Source: CBFIHN01 sp965662575 (GTDB lineage: Bacteria > Pseudomonadota > Gammaproteobacteria > Francisellales > CACEW01). From it: a stretch of 31,325 nt of DNA. The notes beneath the pieces are model-generated. The model was not told where the DNA came from, searched no databases, and saw nothing but the letters and a program-made list of their open reading frames with translations. The stretch covers positions 1-31,325 of the forward strand of contig CBFIHN010000018.1 in NCBI GenBank assembly GCA_965662575.1. The letters run 5' to 3'. Position numbers and translations under genes: made by a program. Positions 7,578-15,742 of this stretch are shown in pieces (position 1 is the first letter of the stretch; every line of letters begins with the position of its first letter).

Positions 7578-7607
7578 CATATAAAAATATAAAGTATCTA
7601 TGGTCAA
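7578..7607 (-). promoter_or_regulatory. promoter of first recombinase-like gene
   Basis: Minus strand TTGACC (fwd 7602-7607), 18-bp spacer, TATATG (fwd 7578-7583). Predicted start near 7571, about 200 nt upstream of the ATG. Confidence 0.45.
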
Positions 7608-7722
7608 GTTCTCAAATATGTGTAGGATATTTGCCATATATTTAATCAAGTGAAAATTAGTAAGATAAACACCGCATTCCAAGTTTAGGTTTTTAATCGT
7701 CTAAACACAATAAATGAGTATG

Positions 7723-7768
7723 TTTTCAACAACGCTAGTGCCGCTAGAAACTGGTTCGCAACAGTCCC
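7723..7768 (+). repeat. dispersed structured repeat, copy A
   Basis: About 46 bp starting TTTTCAACAACGCTAG and ending GGTTCGCAACAGTCCC, with core GCTAGTGCCGCTAG. It matches copy C (21121) at all but about 5 of 42 core positions, and copy B (11686, opposite strand) less closely. It lies just beyond the 3' end of rlmE. Confidence 0.8.
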
Positions 7769-7780
7769 AACTTAGATGCG

Positions 7781-8401
7781 CTACTCTTTTTTCCCTTGAG
7801 CTAGTAAGAATAATTCACGCGATCGTGCACGTGATGAATTAGGCTTGCGACTCATCACTTTGCTGAAGTGTTGGCGCATGGTTCTGAGGTATTCATCAAA
7901 TCCTTCCCCTTGAAATACCTTGATTAGCATGCCGCCACCCGGTTTTACTGTTGCGCATGAAAAATCTAATACAAGTTCAGCAAGGTACATTGCTCGTGGT
8001 TGGTCAATACAGCGATTGCCACTGATATTGGGTGCAATATCAGATAAGACAAAATCGACTGACGCATCACTTAAAGTGTCTAAAAGCTTTTGATAAATGG
8101 TATCATCACTAAAATCACCATGAATAAATTCCACGTCAGGAAATGGATCCATGGGCAAAATATCTAAGGCAATCAAGCGGCCTTGTTTGCCCAAATAGTC
8201 TCGAGTAATTTGTGACCAACCACCGGGTGCCGAGCCTAAATCAACCACAGTCATGCCAGATTTCAACATCCGGTCTTTATTTTGGATTTCAATGAGTTTG
8301 AACGCAGCGCGTGAGCGGAGTTTTTGCTGTTGTGCTAATTTCACATAAGGGTCATCAAAATGCTCTCGGAGCCAATTGTGACTAGATTTGGATCTGGCCA
8401 T
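7781..8401 (-). CDS. rlmE: 23S rRNA 2'-O-ribose U2552 methyltransferase
   Basis: SAM-dependent methyltransferase (FtsJ/RrmJ) that modifies the A-loop of 23S rRNA in the 50S subunit. 206 residues, the family's usual length. SAM motif I is VVDLGSAPGGWSQ. The K-D-K-E catalytic set is visible: Lys in RAAFKLIEI, Asp in LSDIAPNISG, Lys in LIKVFQGEG and Glu in RSRELFLLA near the C-terminus. The ATG at 8401 follows the SPOR gene's stop by 2 bp, so argS, the SPOR gene and rlmE form one leftward operon. In many gammaproteobacteria rlmE is next to ftsH; here that neighbour is absent. Confidence 0.96.
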   Translation of the reverse strand: MARSKSSHNWLREHFDDPYVKLAQQQKLRSRAAFKLIEIQNKDRMLKSGMTVVDLGSAPGGWSQITRDYLGKQGRLIALDILPMDPFPDVEFIHGDFSDDTIYQKLLDTLSDASVDFVLSDIAPNISGNRCIDQPRAMYLAELVLDFSCATVKPGGGMLIKVFQGEGFDEYLRTMRQHFSKVMSRKPNSSRARSRELFLLAQGKKE

Positions 8402-8403
8402 GG

Positions 8404-9081
8404 CTAGTGATTAATTTGTCTAACCATGCTGCCATTGATACCATTTTTTTGCAATTTATGGCGTAGGATATCGGCATCACGTACAGAGTTTAGTGGCCCA
8501 AGGTCGATACGATACCAGCCATTGCTGGTTGTAACAATTTGAGGTTTAAGTCCAATTAATAGCAAGCGAGCTTTCATTGCTTGGGTTTTGTTTTTACTTT
8601 GGTATGAAGCCACTTGCAGCATAAAACTCTTCGGCTTTCTTGCTTCAACTGCTTGGTCATCTGTCGGCGCTTTGACTGTTCGCTTAGGCAATACAGTATA
8701 GAAATCAAACTGGGGTTTGGCAGGTGGTTTTGGTTTTGTTTTTTCACTTGGTTTTTGCGGTTGATTTTTTGCCGGAGTGGTCAAGGGTTGAGCTGTTGAT
8801 GCGCTGGTATTTGTTTTTGTTACAGCTGTTTTGGTGGTCGATATTGTGGGTTCTTTAACCGTCTTTGTTATTTGTGCAGGTGTTGGTAAGATAGGTTTTT
8901 GTTGTGTGTGTGTATGCCAGAGGTAATAAAGTCCAAGGCATAGAATAATCAATAGAATAATCGCAAGTATCCAACGACCGATGGGTAGGCCTTTATCTGA
9001 ACTAATGATTTGCTGAGAGGTTTTTTTCTTAGCAGGGTTGTGCGAGTTTTTTTGGTAGCTTTTGCTGGCAAAATCACGCAT
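8404..9081 (-). CDS. SPOR-domain membrane protein (FtsN-like)
   Basis: 225 residues with the layout of FtsN-type division proteins: a short basic cytoplasmic N-terminus, one transmembrane helix at about 36-54 (WILAIILLIILCLGLYYLW), a Thr/Pro/Lys-rich periplasmic linker, and a C-terminal SPOR domain at about 150-224 (FMLQVASYQSKNKTQAMKAR, NGWYRIDLGPLNSVRDA). SPOR domains bind denuded peptidoglycan at the septum. Its ATG overlaps the argS stop (TAATG), an arrangement also seen in other gammaproteobacteria where an ftsN-like gene follows argS. Whether it is the essential FtsN or another SPOR protein cannot be decided here. Confidence 0.9.
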   Translation of the reverse strand: MRDFASKSYQKNSHNPAKKKTSQQIISSDKGLPIGRWILAIILLIILCLGLYYLWHTHTQQKPILPTPAQITKTVKEPTISTTKTAVTKTNTSASTAQPLTTPAKNQPQKPSEKTKPKPPAKPQFDFYTVLPKRTVKAPTDDQAVEARKPKSFMLQVASYQSKNKTQAMKARLLLIGLKPQIVTTSNGWYRIDLGPLNSVRDADILRHKLQKNGINGSMVRQINH

Positions 9082-10838
9082 TACATTGCCTCCGGTGCGT
9101 CAATGCCTAGGATGCTTAACACATTGATGATGACTTGTTTTGTTGCGTATATCAAACATAACTTTGCATGTCGGGTGTCAGTATCCTCTACTAAAAATTG
9201 ATCATTATTATAATAGCTATGGAAAGCATTTGCGAGATCACGTAAATAGTGACAAAGTAAGTGAGGCTCCATTCTTTCACTGGCATTATTGACAGTTTCT
9301 GTCAACTTCCCTAATTGCGTTAATAGGTTTTTTTCATGCTGGCTGTTTAATAAAGATAAATGCTTTAGACCATTAGTTTGATCAAAGTCTTGTTTATTTG
9401 CTTTAGCCTGGCGCAATACACTGCAAATTCGTGCGTGGGCATATTGAATATAGTAAACCGGATTCTCATTAGACTTTGACTTGGCCAGCTCGAGGTCAAA
9501 ATCCAGATGTTGTTCCGGCTTGCGCATCACATAGAAAAAACGAGTCGCATCTGAGCCAACTTCTTCGCGTAATTCACGCAAAGTGACAAAAGAGCCGCTG
9601 CGGGTTGACATTTGCACTTGCTGATTACCGCGATACAGGATGGCAAATTGCACCAGGGGAATTTTTAGTTTCTCTTGTGACTGGCCAAATGCTGAGAGGA
9701 GTGCGCGTAGCCGTGGTACATAGCCGTGGTGATCTGCTCCAAAAATATAAATGAGTGTATCGAAGCCTCGTTCGAGTTTATTCAATAGATAGGCAGCATC
9801 GGAAGCAAAGTAAGTGGTTTGACCATTATCGCGTGTAACAACACGATCTTTGTCGTCACCAAATATTGATGATTTAAACCAAGTTGCGCCATTTTTTTGG
9901 TAAAGTAGCTTGGCATCATCTAGCCGTTGAATCGCCCGTTCAATGGCGCCTTGATCAACGAGAGATTTTTCTGAAAACCAGCACTGGTAGTCAATATGGA
10001 ATGCATGCAAATCTTGCTTAATATCTGATAAAACATAGTCTAAGCCTGTTTTATGTATGAGGTCATAATCATTGCCAAGTCCTTGCTTGGCTTGTTGGAT
10101 TAAGTCATCAATATGTTTTTCTTTGTCACCCCCGTGCTCTAAATCTGGTGAGAGATAAGGCCAAAATGTTTGAGGTTCAATGACAAACTGGTTTTGGTAG
10201 TTTTGTTGTAGTGACTTTGCTATATCAATGACATAACCACCTTGATAACCATTTTGCGGAAAGCGTAATTCAAAGCCCTGTTGTTGTAGATAGCGCAGCC
10301 AAATACTAGTGGCAAGAATATCCATTTGGCGGCCGGCATCGTTGACGTAATATTCACGTGTGATATCAAAGCCAGTGCTAGCCAGTAAGTTAGATAGGGC
10401 AGAGCCAAAAGCCGCACTACGTCCATGGCCAACATGCAGCGGGCCCGTTGGGTTGGCGGAGACAAATTCTATATTAACCTTTTGTTGTCGGCCTAGGTTG
10501 CTTAGCCCAAACTGTTGTTGTTGCTGTAAAATATCCGCAATAATTTGTTGTTGGCTTGCATTGTTCAAGTAGAAGTTAATAAACCCGGGGCCAGCAATTT
10601 CTGTTTTATTGATCAGTTGATTCTCTGGTAGGTTATCAATGATTAGTTGTGCTAACTCACGTGGGTTTTTATTCGTTTGCTTTGCCAGTGCTAAAGCAAT
10701 ATTACAAGCATAATCACCAAATTTGTCTTGTCGACTGTGTTCGACACTGATTTGAATAGCTATACTTTGCTCAATAATCGCAGACGTCTTTAGTGATTCT
10801 ATTGCAGATTGAACGAGTGCGATTAATGCATTTTTCAT
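9081..10838 (-). CDS. argS: arginyl-tRNA synthetase
   Basis: Class I aminoacyl-tRNA synthetase that charges tRNA-Arg. 585 residues, close to the usual 577. The N-terminal Add-1 domain covers about 1-110; the HIGH motif is HVGH in NPTGPLHVGHGRSAAFG; the KMSKS counterpart is the variant MSTRSG typical of ArgRS; and the C-terminal anticodon-binding domain holds YYIQYAHARICSVLRQA. It is the first gene of the leftward argS-SPOR-rlmE operon. The ribosome binding site before the ATG is weak, but the N-terminus (MKNALIALVQSAIESL) fits the family. Confidence 0.97.
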   Translation of the reverse strand: MKNALIALVQSAIESLKTSAIIEQSIAIQISVEHSRQDKFGDYACNIALALAKQTNKNPRELAQLIIDNLPENQLINKTEIAGPGFINFYLNNASQQQIIADILQQQQQFGLSNLGRQQKVNIEFVSANPTGPLHVGHGRSAAFGSALSNLLASTGFDITREYYVNDAGRQMDILATSIWLRYLQQQGFELRFPQNGYQGGYVIDIAKSLQQNYQNQFVIEPQTFWPYLSPDLEHGGDKEKHIDDLIQQAKQGLGNDYDLIHKTGLDYVLSDIKQDLHAFHIDYQCWFSEKSLVDQGAIERAIQRLDDAKLLYQKNGATWFKSSIFGDDKDRVVTRDNGQTTYFASDAAYLLNKLERGFDTLIYIFGADHHGYVPRLRALLSAFGQSQEKLKIPLVQFAILYRGNQQVQMSTRSGSFVTLRELREEVGSDATRFFYVMRKPEQHLDFDLELAKSKSNENPVYYIQYAHARICSVLRQAKANKQDFDQTNGLKHLSLLNSQHEKNLLTQLGKLTETVNNASERMEPHLLCHYLRDLANAFHSYYNNDQFLVEDTDTRHAKLCLIYATKQVIINVLSILGIDAPEAM

Positions 10839-10948
10839 TTTGAAGCAGTGTTAGTGTTGATAGGCTTTGCACGTAAAATACCGCCTCTATGCGTAAGTTG
10901 CAAGTATTTGAAATTCCGTAATATTTTAAATTAGCATAAATAAAATGC

Positions 10949-10977
10949 TTTACTGTATAAAAAAATAGATATATAAT
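10949..10977 (+). promoter_or_regulatory. promoter of second recombinase-like gene
   Basis: TTTACT (10949-10954), 17-bp spacer, perfect TATAAT (10972-10977) in very A/T-rich DNA. Predicted start near 10984, about 38 nt before the ATG at 11022. Confidence 0.7.
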
Positions 10978-11021
10978 TTGATAATTACATAATAAATTTA
11001 ATGAAAAGAACGAGGAAATCT

Positions 11022-11666
11022 ATGATTTTTGCCTATGCAGCTAAAGATGAAGAAATAGGCGCTGATATTTTAGCGTTTATTAATGACTATGCGCGCTCAA
11101 AAAACATTGCCTTATCACAAACCCTAATCGATGAGGGTGTTCAAAAGCTGCACTGGCATAAGCGTAAGATTGATGAGTTATTAACTAAAACGATGAGTCA
11201 AGGTGATGAGTTGGTTGTTTATGAAGCATCGCAACTGGCACGCTCAACACTCCAAGTTTTAGAGATTCTTGAAGCAGCTGCTGCAGCTGGAGTTACTGTT
11301 CATTTTGTTAAGTATGATATGATTTACTCGCCAGAATCAACAATTAAAACGGCTGTTTTTCTGCAATTAATGCAAAGCATTGAAAGTGATTTTGTTGCGC
11401 GTCGCACCACCGATGCCCTGGCGCGTCGTCGTGCCGCAGGTTTGCCATTGGGTCGTCCTAAAGGTCGTAAGAATAAAAGCCGAAAACTGGATAAATATAG
11501 TGCTGATATTAAACGGTATTTGGCATTAAACATCAGTAAAGCATCGATTGCGAAGTTGGTTGGGTGTCATGCTCAGACATTGTATAGTTATATTGAAGAC
11601 AAAGGTCTAGAGGATGACGCGTATTCTGAAACGACAGCAATGCAAGGTGGTGAGTCTCACCTGTAG
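11022..11666 (+). CDS. serine-recombinase-like protein, probably catalytically inactive (copy 2)
   Basis: 214 residues, paralogous to copy 1 at 6732-7373 along its whole length and nearly identical around LARRRAAGLPLGRPKGR and SKASIAKLxGCHAQTLYxYI. The N-terminus MIFAYAAKDEEIGAD again lacks the RVS catalytic segment (Ala and Asp at the expected Arg8 and Ser10 positions) and the DRLGR motif reads SQLAR. Strand cleavage is therefore not expected; a site-specific DNA-binding role through the C-terminal helix-turn-helix is inferred. The ATG at 11022 is preferred over 11001 because GAGGA precedes it and copy 1 begins the same way. A repeat copy and a strong terminator follow. The two paralogues point away from each other, around argS-SPOR-rlmE. 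Confidence 0.85.
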   Translation: MIFAYAAKDEEIGADILAFINDYARSKNIALSQTLIDEGVQKLHWHKRKIDELLTKTMSQGDELVVYEASQLARSTLQVLEILEAAAAAGVTVHFVKYDMIYSPESTIKTAVFLQLMQSIESDFVARRTTDALARRRAAGLPLGRPKGRKNKSRKLDKYSADIKRYLALNISKASIAKLVGCHAQTLYSYIEDKGLEDDAYSETTAMQGGESHL

Positions 11667-11685
11667 TAGCTTATCGGTCTCTTAT

Positions 11686-11730
11686 GGGACGGTTGCAAAC
11701 CAATTCTTAGCGGCCTAATGTTGTTAAAAA
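11686..11730 (-). repeat. dispersed structured repeat, copy B (inverted)
   Basis: Read on the minus strand it starts TTTTTAACAACATTAG, has core TTAGGCCGCTAA and ends GGTTTGCAACCGTCCC, aligning with copies A and C end to end. The inner stem is TTAG/CTAA where A and C have CTAG/CTAG, so one closing pair changed from C-G to T-A on both sides. It lies 20 bp after the second recombinase-like gene. Confidence 0.75.
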
Positions 11731-11759
11731 AATGAAAAACTGCTCATTTATTGGGTATA

Positions 11760-11783
11760 AACGCCGCTTTTGCGGCGTTTTTT
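11760..11783 (+). terminator. intrinsic terminator after second recombinase-like gene
   Basis: Perfect 8-bp G/C-rich stem AACGCCGC/GCGGCGTT, TTTT loop, then a T-run ending at 11783. It separates the recombinase-like gene from adk. Confidence 0.9.
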
Positions 11784-11790
11784 GTGCCCT

Positions 11791-11819
11791 TTGTTTCTCA
11801 GGCTAAAGCTTGGCATAAT
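11791..11819 (+). promoter_or_regulatory. promoter of adk operon
   Basis: TTGTTT (11791-11796), 17-bp spacer, CATAAT (11814-11819). Predicted start about 11826, 25 nt upstream of the adk ATG. It sits directly after the terminator. Confidence 0.6.
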
Positions 11820-11850
11820 GGAGCTAATTTTATTTAGTTGTAATGGCCTT

Positions 11851-12510
11851 ATGCGCATTATTTTATTAGGAGCTCCGGGAGCAGGAAAAGGAACGCAGGC
11901 ACAATTCTTAAAGAATAAGTTGGGTATTCCCCAGATTTCAACGGGAGACATGTTGCGTGCGGCAGTTAAAGCCGGTGGTGTTTTAGGTCAGAAATTAAAG
12001 TCTATTATGGATGCAGGCCAGTTGGTTCCTGATGATTTAATCATTGATATTGTTAAACAGCGAGTCAAAGCATCTGATTGTGATTGTGGATTTTTGTTGG
12101 ATGGTTTTCCCCGAACTTTAGCTCAGGCAGAAGCATTAACGCAGGTAGTCCCGATTGATTATGTCATTGAGATTCGTGTGCATGAAGATGGCGTGGTTAA
12201 GCGCATGGCTGGGCGTCGTGTGCATTTGGCTTCTGGTCGCAGTTATCACATTGCCTTTAACCCACCCAAAGCCCCTGGTATTGATGATCTGACTGGTGAA
12301 TCGTTAGTTCAACGCGATGATGATAAAGAAGAGACAGTTCGTCAGCGTTTACATGTTTACCAAAAACAAACGCATCCTTTGGTGCAGTATTATACTGAGT
12401 TATCACAATCTGGTTTGGCGAATGCGCCTCATTACCTCAGTATCAACGGGATGGCTGATGTCGAAGATGTGCGTCAGCACATATTTTCTGCACTAAAAAT
12501 AGAGGAGTAA
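11851..12510 (+). CDS. adk: adenylate kinase
   Basis: Converts ATP + AMP to 2 ADP in the cytoplasm. 219 residues from the ATG at 11851, matching the family. P-loop GAPGAGKGTQ at the N-terminus, AMP-binding ISTGDMLRAAVKAG, FLLDGFPRTLAQA, and a long-form LID domain (GRRVHLASGRSYHIAFNPPK). The LID has no zinc-type cysteines, as in E. coli. The frame is open further upstream to 11770, but the start at 11851 gives the canonical MRIILLGAPG, and the earlier ATG at 11818 lies inside the predicted -10 box. No good ribosome binding site is visible. A thioredoxin-like gene follows with no gap. Confidence 0.97.
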   Translation: MRIILLGAPGAGKGTQAQFLKNKLGIPQISTGDMLRAAVKAGGVLGQKLKSIMDAGQLVPDDLIIDIVKQRVKASDCDCGFLLDGFPRTLAQAEALTQVVPIDYVIEIRVHEDGVVKRMAGRRVHLASGRSYHIAFNPPKAPGIDDLTGESLVQRDDDKEETVRQRLHVYQKQTHPLVQYYTELSQSGLANAPHYLSINGMADVEDVRQHIFSALKIEE

Positions 12511-12879
12511 ATGGTGAGTACGATAGACTTACATCATAAAAATTTCGATCAATTTTTAGATTCAGATCAAGTCGTTGTTGTGTATTTTCGCGCCGATTGG
12601 TGTCAGCCATGCAAAGTCTTTCGACCAATATTTGATGCGACAGCTGCAGAGCGTGATGATGCCTGTTTTGGTATTGTTGATACGGAGCAACAATCAGAAT
12701 TAGTGAAAGACTTTGAAATTCGCTCAGTACCCACAGTGATGATTTTTCGTGAACATGTGGCCTTATGTATGGAATCAGGAACACTGACTGCATCCAGTTT
12801 CAATGATTTGATTGATCAAGCAAAGAATATTGATATGGATGAAGTGCATAAAAATATTGCAAAAACACTAATGGAATAA
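12511..12879 (+). CDS. thioredoxin-family protein
   Basis: 122 residues with a thioredoxin fold: active site RADWCQPCK (Cys31 and Cys34) and the cis-proline loop SVPTVMIF. It differs from housekeeping thioredoxin by WCQPC in place of WCGPC, and by an extra C-terminal stretch (NIDMDEVHKNIAKTLME). No signal peptide, so cytoplasmic. The ATG directly follows the adk stop; GAGGAG lies 3 bases before it, and a GTG one codon later would have better spacing. It ends a few bases before def, so adk, this gene and def are probably co-transcribed. A redox role is expected from the motif; the partner is unknown. Confidence 0.9.
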   Translation: MVSTIDLHHKNFDQFLDSDQVVVVYFRADWCQPCKVFRPIFDATAAERDDACFGIVDTEQQSELVKDFEIRSVPTVMIFREHVALCMESGTLTASSFNDLIDQAKNIDMDEVHKNIAKTLME

Positions 12880-12890
12880 GGATATTGACT

Positions 12891-13394
12891 ATGGCGTTAT
12901 TGCCGGTATTGCAACACCCAGATCCACGCTTAAGAATCAAAGCCAGGCCAGTGGCTGAGGTCACTGACCAGCTGCGTGCGCAGATCGATGATATGATAGA
13001 AACCATGCATGAGCAACAGGGTGCTGGCCTTGCTGCAACCCAAGTGGGGATTGATGCTCGTGTTTTTATTATGGAGCACCAAGGCGATGTACTAACCTTT
13101 ATCAATCCTGAGTTGATGGCGGTCGAAGGGCATATGATTTCAACAGAGGGTTGTCTGTCCTTTCCAGGTGTCTATGTTAAAGTTAAGCGCGCAGCGAAAG
13201 TCATCATCAAAGCTTTAGACTATCAAGGTCAGCCTTTCACCATGACATATGAAGATGATGGGGGTTTTGAGGTGTATTGCGTTCAGCATGAGATTGACCA
13301 TTTAAATGGTGTTACTTTTTTTGACCATTTATCCAGGTTAAAGCGAAATTTAGCGGAAAAGAAGCTAGCGAAGTATCGTCAAAATGCCATGTAG
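12891..13394 (+). CDS. def: peptide deformylase
   Basis: Fe(II)/Zn hydrolase that removes the formyl group from nascent proteins. 167 residues, as usual. All three family motifs are visible: GAGLAATQVG, EGCLSFP (metal Cys) and QHEIDHLNG (two metal His and the catalytic Glu). The ATG at 12891 gives the standard MALLPVLQHPDPRLR start with AAGGA upstream; a TTG two codons earlier is ignored. It is usually followed by fmt, which is absent here; the operon seems to end in the 171 bp before rsfS. Confidence 0.97.
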   Translation: MALLPVLQHPDPRLRIKARPVAEVTDQLRAQIDDMIETMHEQQGAGLAATQVGIDARVFIMEHQGDVLTFINPELMAVEGHMISTEGCLSFPGVYVKVKRAAKVIIKALDYQGQPFTMTYEDDGGFEVYCVQHEIDHLNGVTFFDHLSRLKRNLAEKKLAKYRQNAM

Positions 13395-13536
13395 ATTGTG
13401 GATAGAGTGTCTATTGAAGGTTGAATAGATACTATTGGTCACTCCCGGGAAATGACCCAATTACTGAGCAATGAGATGAGCTTGACCCATGCTCGTCATC
13501 TTCGGTTGTGGACAGGCTCAGTGAGCCAACATGGTT

Positions 13537-13566
13537 TTGGTCAAATGCGATGGGTTCAGGTATAAT
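13537..13566 (+). promoter_or_regulatory. promoter of rsfS
   Basis: TTGGTC (13537-13542), 18-bp spacer, perfect TATAAT (13561-13566). Predicted start about 13573, 23 nt before the ATG at 13596, which argues against the in-frame TTG at 13566. Confidence 0.6.
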
Positions 13567-13595
13567 TGGTCGTTAAATCAAAAGCCGCATACGTC

Positions 13596-13949
13596 ATGAC
13601 ACAGTTAACTGATTTTGTTCAACATTCACTTGAAGACCTCAAAGCAGAAGATATTCAAATTTTGCCGGTTAAAGAATTAACCAGTGTGACTGATTATATG
13701 GTCTTAGCCTGTGGTAATTCGAATCAGCATGTGCGTTCAATTGCGGAACATTTGCGGACACAAGCAAAGCATGGCGGCCATGACATTCTTGGTTGTGAAG
13801 GGATTGATGGCGGCGAGTGGGCATTACTTGATTTGGGTGATGCCATTATTCACGTCATGCTACCGGCTGTTCGTGACTATTACCAGTTAGCAAAAATGTG
13901 GACAGTCGAGTCCGTTGATTCGACAGCTAGTGGTGACATGACCGAGTGA
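13596..13949 (+). CDS. rsfS: ribosomal silencing factor RsfS
   Basis: Binds ribosomal protein uL14 and blocks joining of the 30S and 50S subunits when nutrients are short. 117 residues from the ATG at 13596. The family pattern is clear: LKAEDIQILPVKELTSVTDY, ACGNSNQHVRSIAEHL, GCEGIDGGEWALLDLGDAII and HVMLPAVRDYYQLAKMW. The ribosome binding site is weak. The stop overlaps the start of rlmH (GTGA), the classic rsfS-rlmH pair. Confidence 0.95.
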   Translation: MTQLTDFVQHSLEDLKAEDIQILPVKELTSVTDYMVLACGNSNQHVRSIAEHLRTQAKHGGHDILGCEGIDGGEWALLDLGDAIIHVMLPAVRDYYQLAKMWTVESVDSTASGDMTE

Positions 13950-14416
13950 AAATTCAGCTGGTTGCTATTGGCGATAAAATGCCGGTTTGGGTTAAGCAAG
14001 CCTTTGCTGATTATCAAAAGCGTTTATACGCTTACTGCCAATTCTCCTTAGTGGAGATTCCGGCAAAAAAACGCGGTAAAGCCGTGAATACTGAGAAAGT
14101 TTTGCAACAAGAAGCTGAGCTAATGTTGGCCAAGGTTTCTAATCGAGACTATTGTATTGCTTTAGATGTTGGTGGTAAAACACTATCAACACGTCAGTTA
14201 GCACAACAGCTTGAGCAATTACAGCCACAAGGGCAAAATCTGAGTATTTTAATCGGCGGACCAGAGGGTTTTGCCTCATCTTGTTTACAGCGAGCAAATG
14301 TTCAATGGTCGTTGTCTGCACTGACGTTTCCCCATCCTTTGGTACGTGTTATTTTAGCAGAACAGCTCTATCGTGGTTTTAGTCTATTGGCTCATCACCC
14401 TTACCATCGCGAGTGA
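13946..14416 (+). CDS. rlmH: 23S rRNA pseudouridine-1915 N3-methyltransferase
   Basis: SPOUT-family methyltransferase acting on helix 69 of 23S rRNA. 156 residues, one more than E. coli RlmH. The knotted SAM site holds LIGGPEGF, and the C-terminus LAEQLYRGFSLLAHHPYHRE is diagnostic. It starts at a GTG overlapping the rsfS stop by 4 bp; MKIQLVAIGDKMPVWV fits the family N-terminus. Confidence 0.96.
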   Translation: MKIQLVAIGDKMPVWVKQAFADYQKRLYAYCQFSLVEIPAKKRGKAVNTEKVLQQEAELMLAKVSNRDYCIALDVGGKTLSTRQLAQQLEQLQPQGQNLSILIGGPEGFASSCLQRANVQWSLSALTFPHPLVRVILAEQLYRGFSLLAHHPYHRE

Positions 14417-14432
14417 GCTTTGATACATTTTT

Positions 14433-14441
14433 TGCTATGAT
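14433..14441 (+). promoter_or_regulatory. candidate extended -10 promoter of ligase-dabBA-kinase operon
   Basis: TGC followed by TATGAT between rlmH and the ligase-like gene; no good -35 at the right distance. Read-through from rsfS is an alternative. Confidence 0.35.
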
Positions 14442-14471
14442 GCCGCCGTTATGTATTGGAAAACCTAGGCC

Positions 14472-15737
14472 ATGTCAATGAATTCTCCGGCATTAGAGCC
14501 CCATCGCTTTATAGTGAACTTAACCCGTTTATCAAAGTTATTTCTAGTTCTTTTTGCCTTTAGTTTGCCATTGGGTTTGGCGCCGGAGAATATCAGCTTT
14601 TTACTGCTGGCTTTTACTGGCTTACTCAGCGGTCAGTGGTGGTTTTATCGCCGTCAGTTGGTCAATAACCCTGTGTTTATTTTCTTTATGGTGTTGATCT
14701 TAATTTATTTTGGCGGTGTTTTTTATAGCACAGCGAGCTGGCATTATTCATTGGGCATATTAAAAAAATATTTAGGCCTTCTAGGTATTGTCGTCGTGAT
14801 GCCCTTGGTCTTTCGTGATGCCGCAATCCGATTGAGTTGTTTTTATGGTTATCTATTGGGTTGCCTGGTTTTGGTTATCATTGCGGCGGTATGGCAAGTG
14901 GGTTATTTGCCACATTGGCAGGTGTTTTCACAGCCCGGGCCTTATGTGGTTTGTTTTAGTATTTATGCCTCGTTATTCTTAGCTTTTGCAGCGTTCCTAG
15001 CGCTATTGTTGATTGGAAAAACGCAAAAGCGATGGCTGAAATACTTTCTGGGTTTCTGTTTTGTCTGGTTTAGCTATAGCTTATTTTTTCAAAATGCTGA
15101 ACGAACAGGTATGTTAATTTATGTTGCAGTGACTGTCGTATGGTTTATTGCGCGGATTAATAGAGAAAACTGCAAACGGTATTTTGGTGTCTCTATCTTG
15201 GTGGTGATTGCCGGTGGGTTAATCTATCACACGTCGGATCATGTGAAACACCGTCTACAATTGATGGTTAGTGAGGTCGGGCATTATTATCAGCATGATG
15301 GCAAAAAAGGGAGTGCCGATACGTCGATGGGCTTGCGCTTGTATCAAATTAAGCACAGTGTCAATTTATTAAAACAAAGCCCACTGGTTGGTCATGGTAC
15401 GGGGAGTTACCGTTATGTCGACAATGGCGTGGTCACCGACGAACCGCAAAACACCTTTGCATACATGGCTGCAGAGCATGGTTTGCTGGGATTGGCTGCT
15501 TTGCTATTATTGCTATTCATCCAGTTCAGGTCATCACGGATATTTGAGCAAAAGAGCCTTGAGCGAATGCTTATTCTCATGTTATTAGTGACTTTTTTAA
15601 TCGGGTCAATGTCTCAATCACTATTGGTTAGCCAAAATAGCCGTTATTTTTGGCTATTGTTTTCAGGTTTGCTATTCGCCCATCCTGGCATCACTTGGCG
15701 GCAGTTGTTTTTGCAAAATTCTAAATTAAAAGAGTAA
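14472..15737 (+). CDS. O-antigen-ligase-family membrane protein
   Basis: 421 residues with about ten to twelve membrane segments and one large periplasmic loop (about 255-325), the layout of Wzy_C/WaaL proteins that join or polymerise surface glycans at the periplasmic face. The loop carries SMGLRLYQIKHSV, SPLVGHGTGSY and the EPQNTFAYMAAEHGLLGL motif (usually HN; here QN). Arginines in this loop are expected to bind the lipid-linked pyrophosphate. Without neighbouring glycosyltransferases, the substrate (O-antigen, other glycan, or protein glycosylation) cannot be named. It is followed by dabB after only 5 bp, an unexpected partnership. Confidence 0.85.
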   Translation: MSMNSPALEPHRFIVNLTRLSKLFLVLFAFSLPLGLAPENISFLLLAFTGLLSGQWWFYRRQLVNNPVFIFFMVLILIYFGGVFYSTASWHYSLGILKKYLGLLGIVVVMPLVFRDAAIRLSCFYGYLLGCLVLVIIAAVWQVGYLPHWQVFSQPGPYVVCFSIYASLFLAFAAFLALLLIGKTQKRWLKYFLGFCFVWFSYSLFFQNAERTGMLIYVAVTVVWFIARINRENCKRYFGVSILVVIAGGLIYHTSDHVKHRLQLMVSEVGHYYQHDGKKGSADTSMGLRLYQIKHSVNLLKQSPLVGHGTGSYRYVDNGVVTDEPQNTFAYMAAEHGLLGLAALLLLLFIQFRSSRIFEQKSLERMLILMLLVTFLIGSMSQSLLVSQNSRYFWLLFSGLLFAHPGITWRQLFLQNSKLKE

Positions 15738-15742
15738 TAGGC

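Larger units (their letters stand above)
7374..7780. other. 407-bp noncoding region between recombinase-like gene and rlmE
   Basis: No gene. From left to right it holds the structured leader of the leftward recombinase-like gene (about 7394-7548), its promoter (7578-7607), an A/T-rich stretch, and one copy of the dispersed repeat (7723-7768). Confidence 0.7.

Noticed and set aside
11770..11850. Longer N-terminus for adenylate kinase
   Set aside because: It would begin within the terminator and promoter; the P-loop must start a few residues from the N-terminus, as it does from 11851.
13438..13560. Hairpins between def and rsfS (such as GGCTCAGTGAGCC) as a terminator or repeat copy
   Set aside because: No T-run follows and the sequence does not align with the dispersed repeat.
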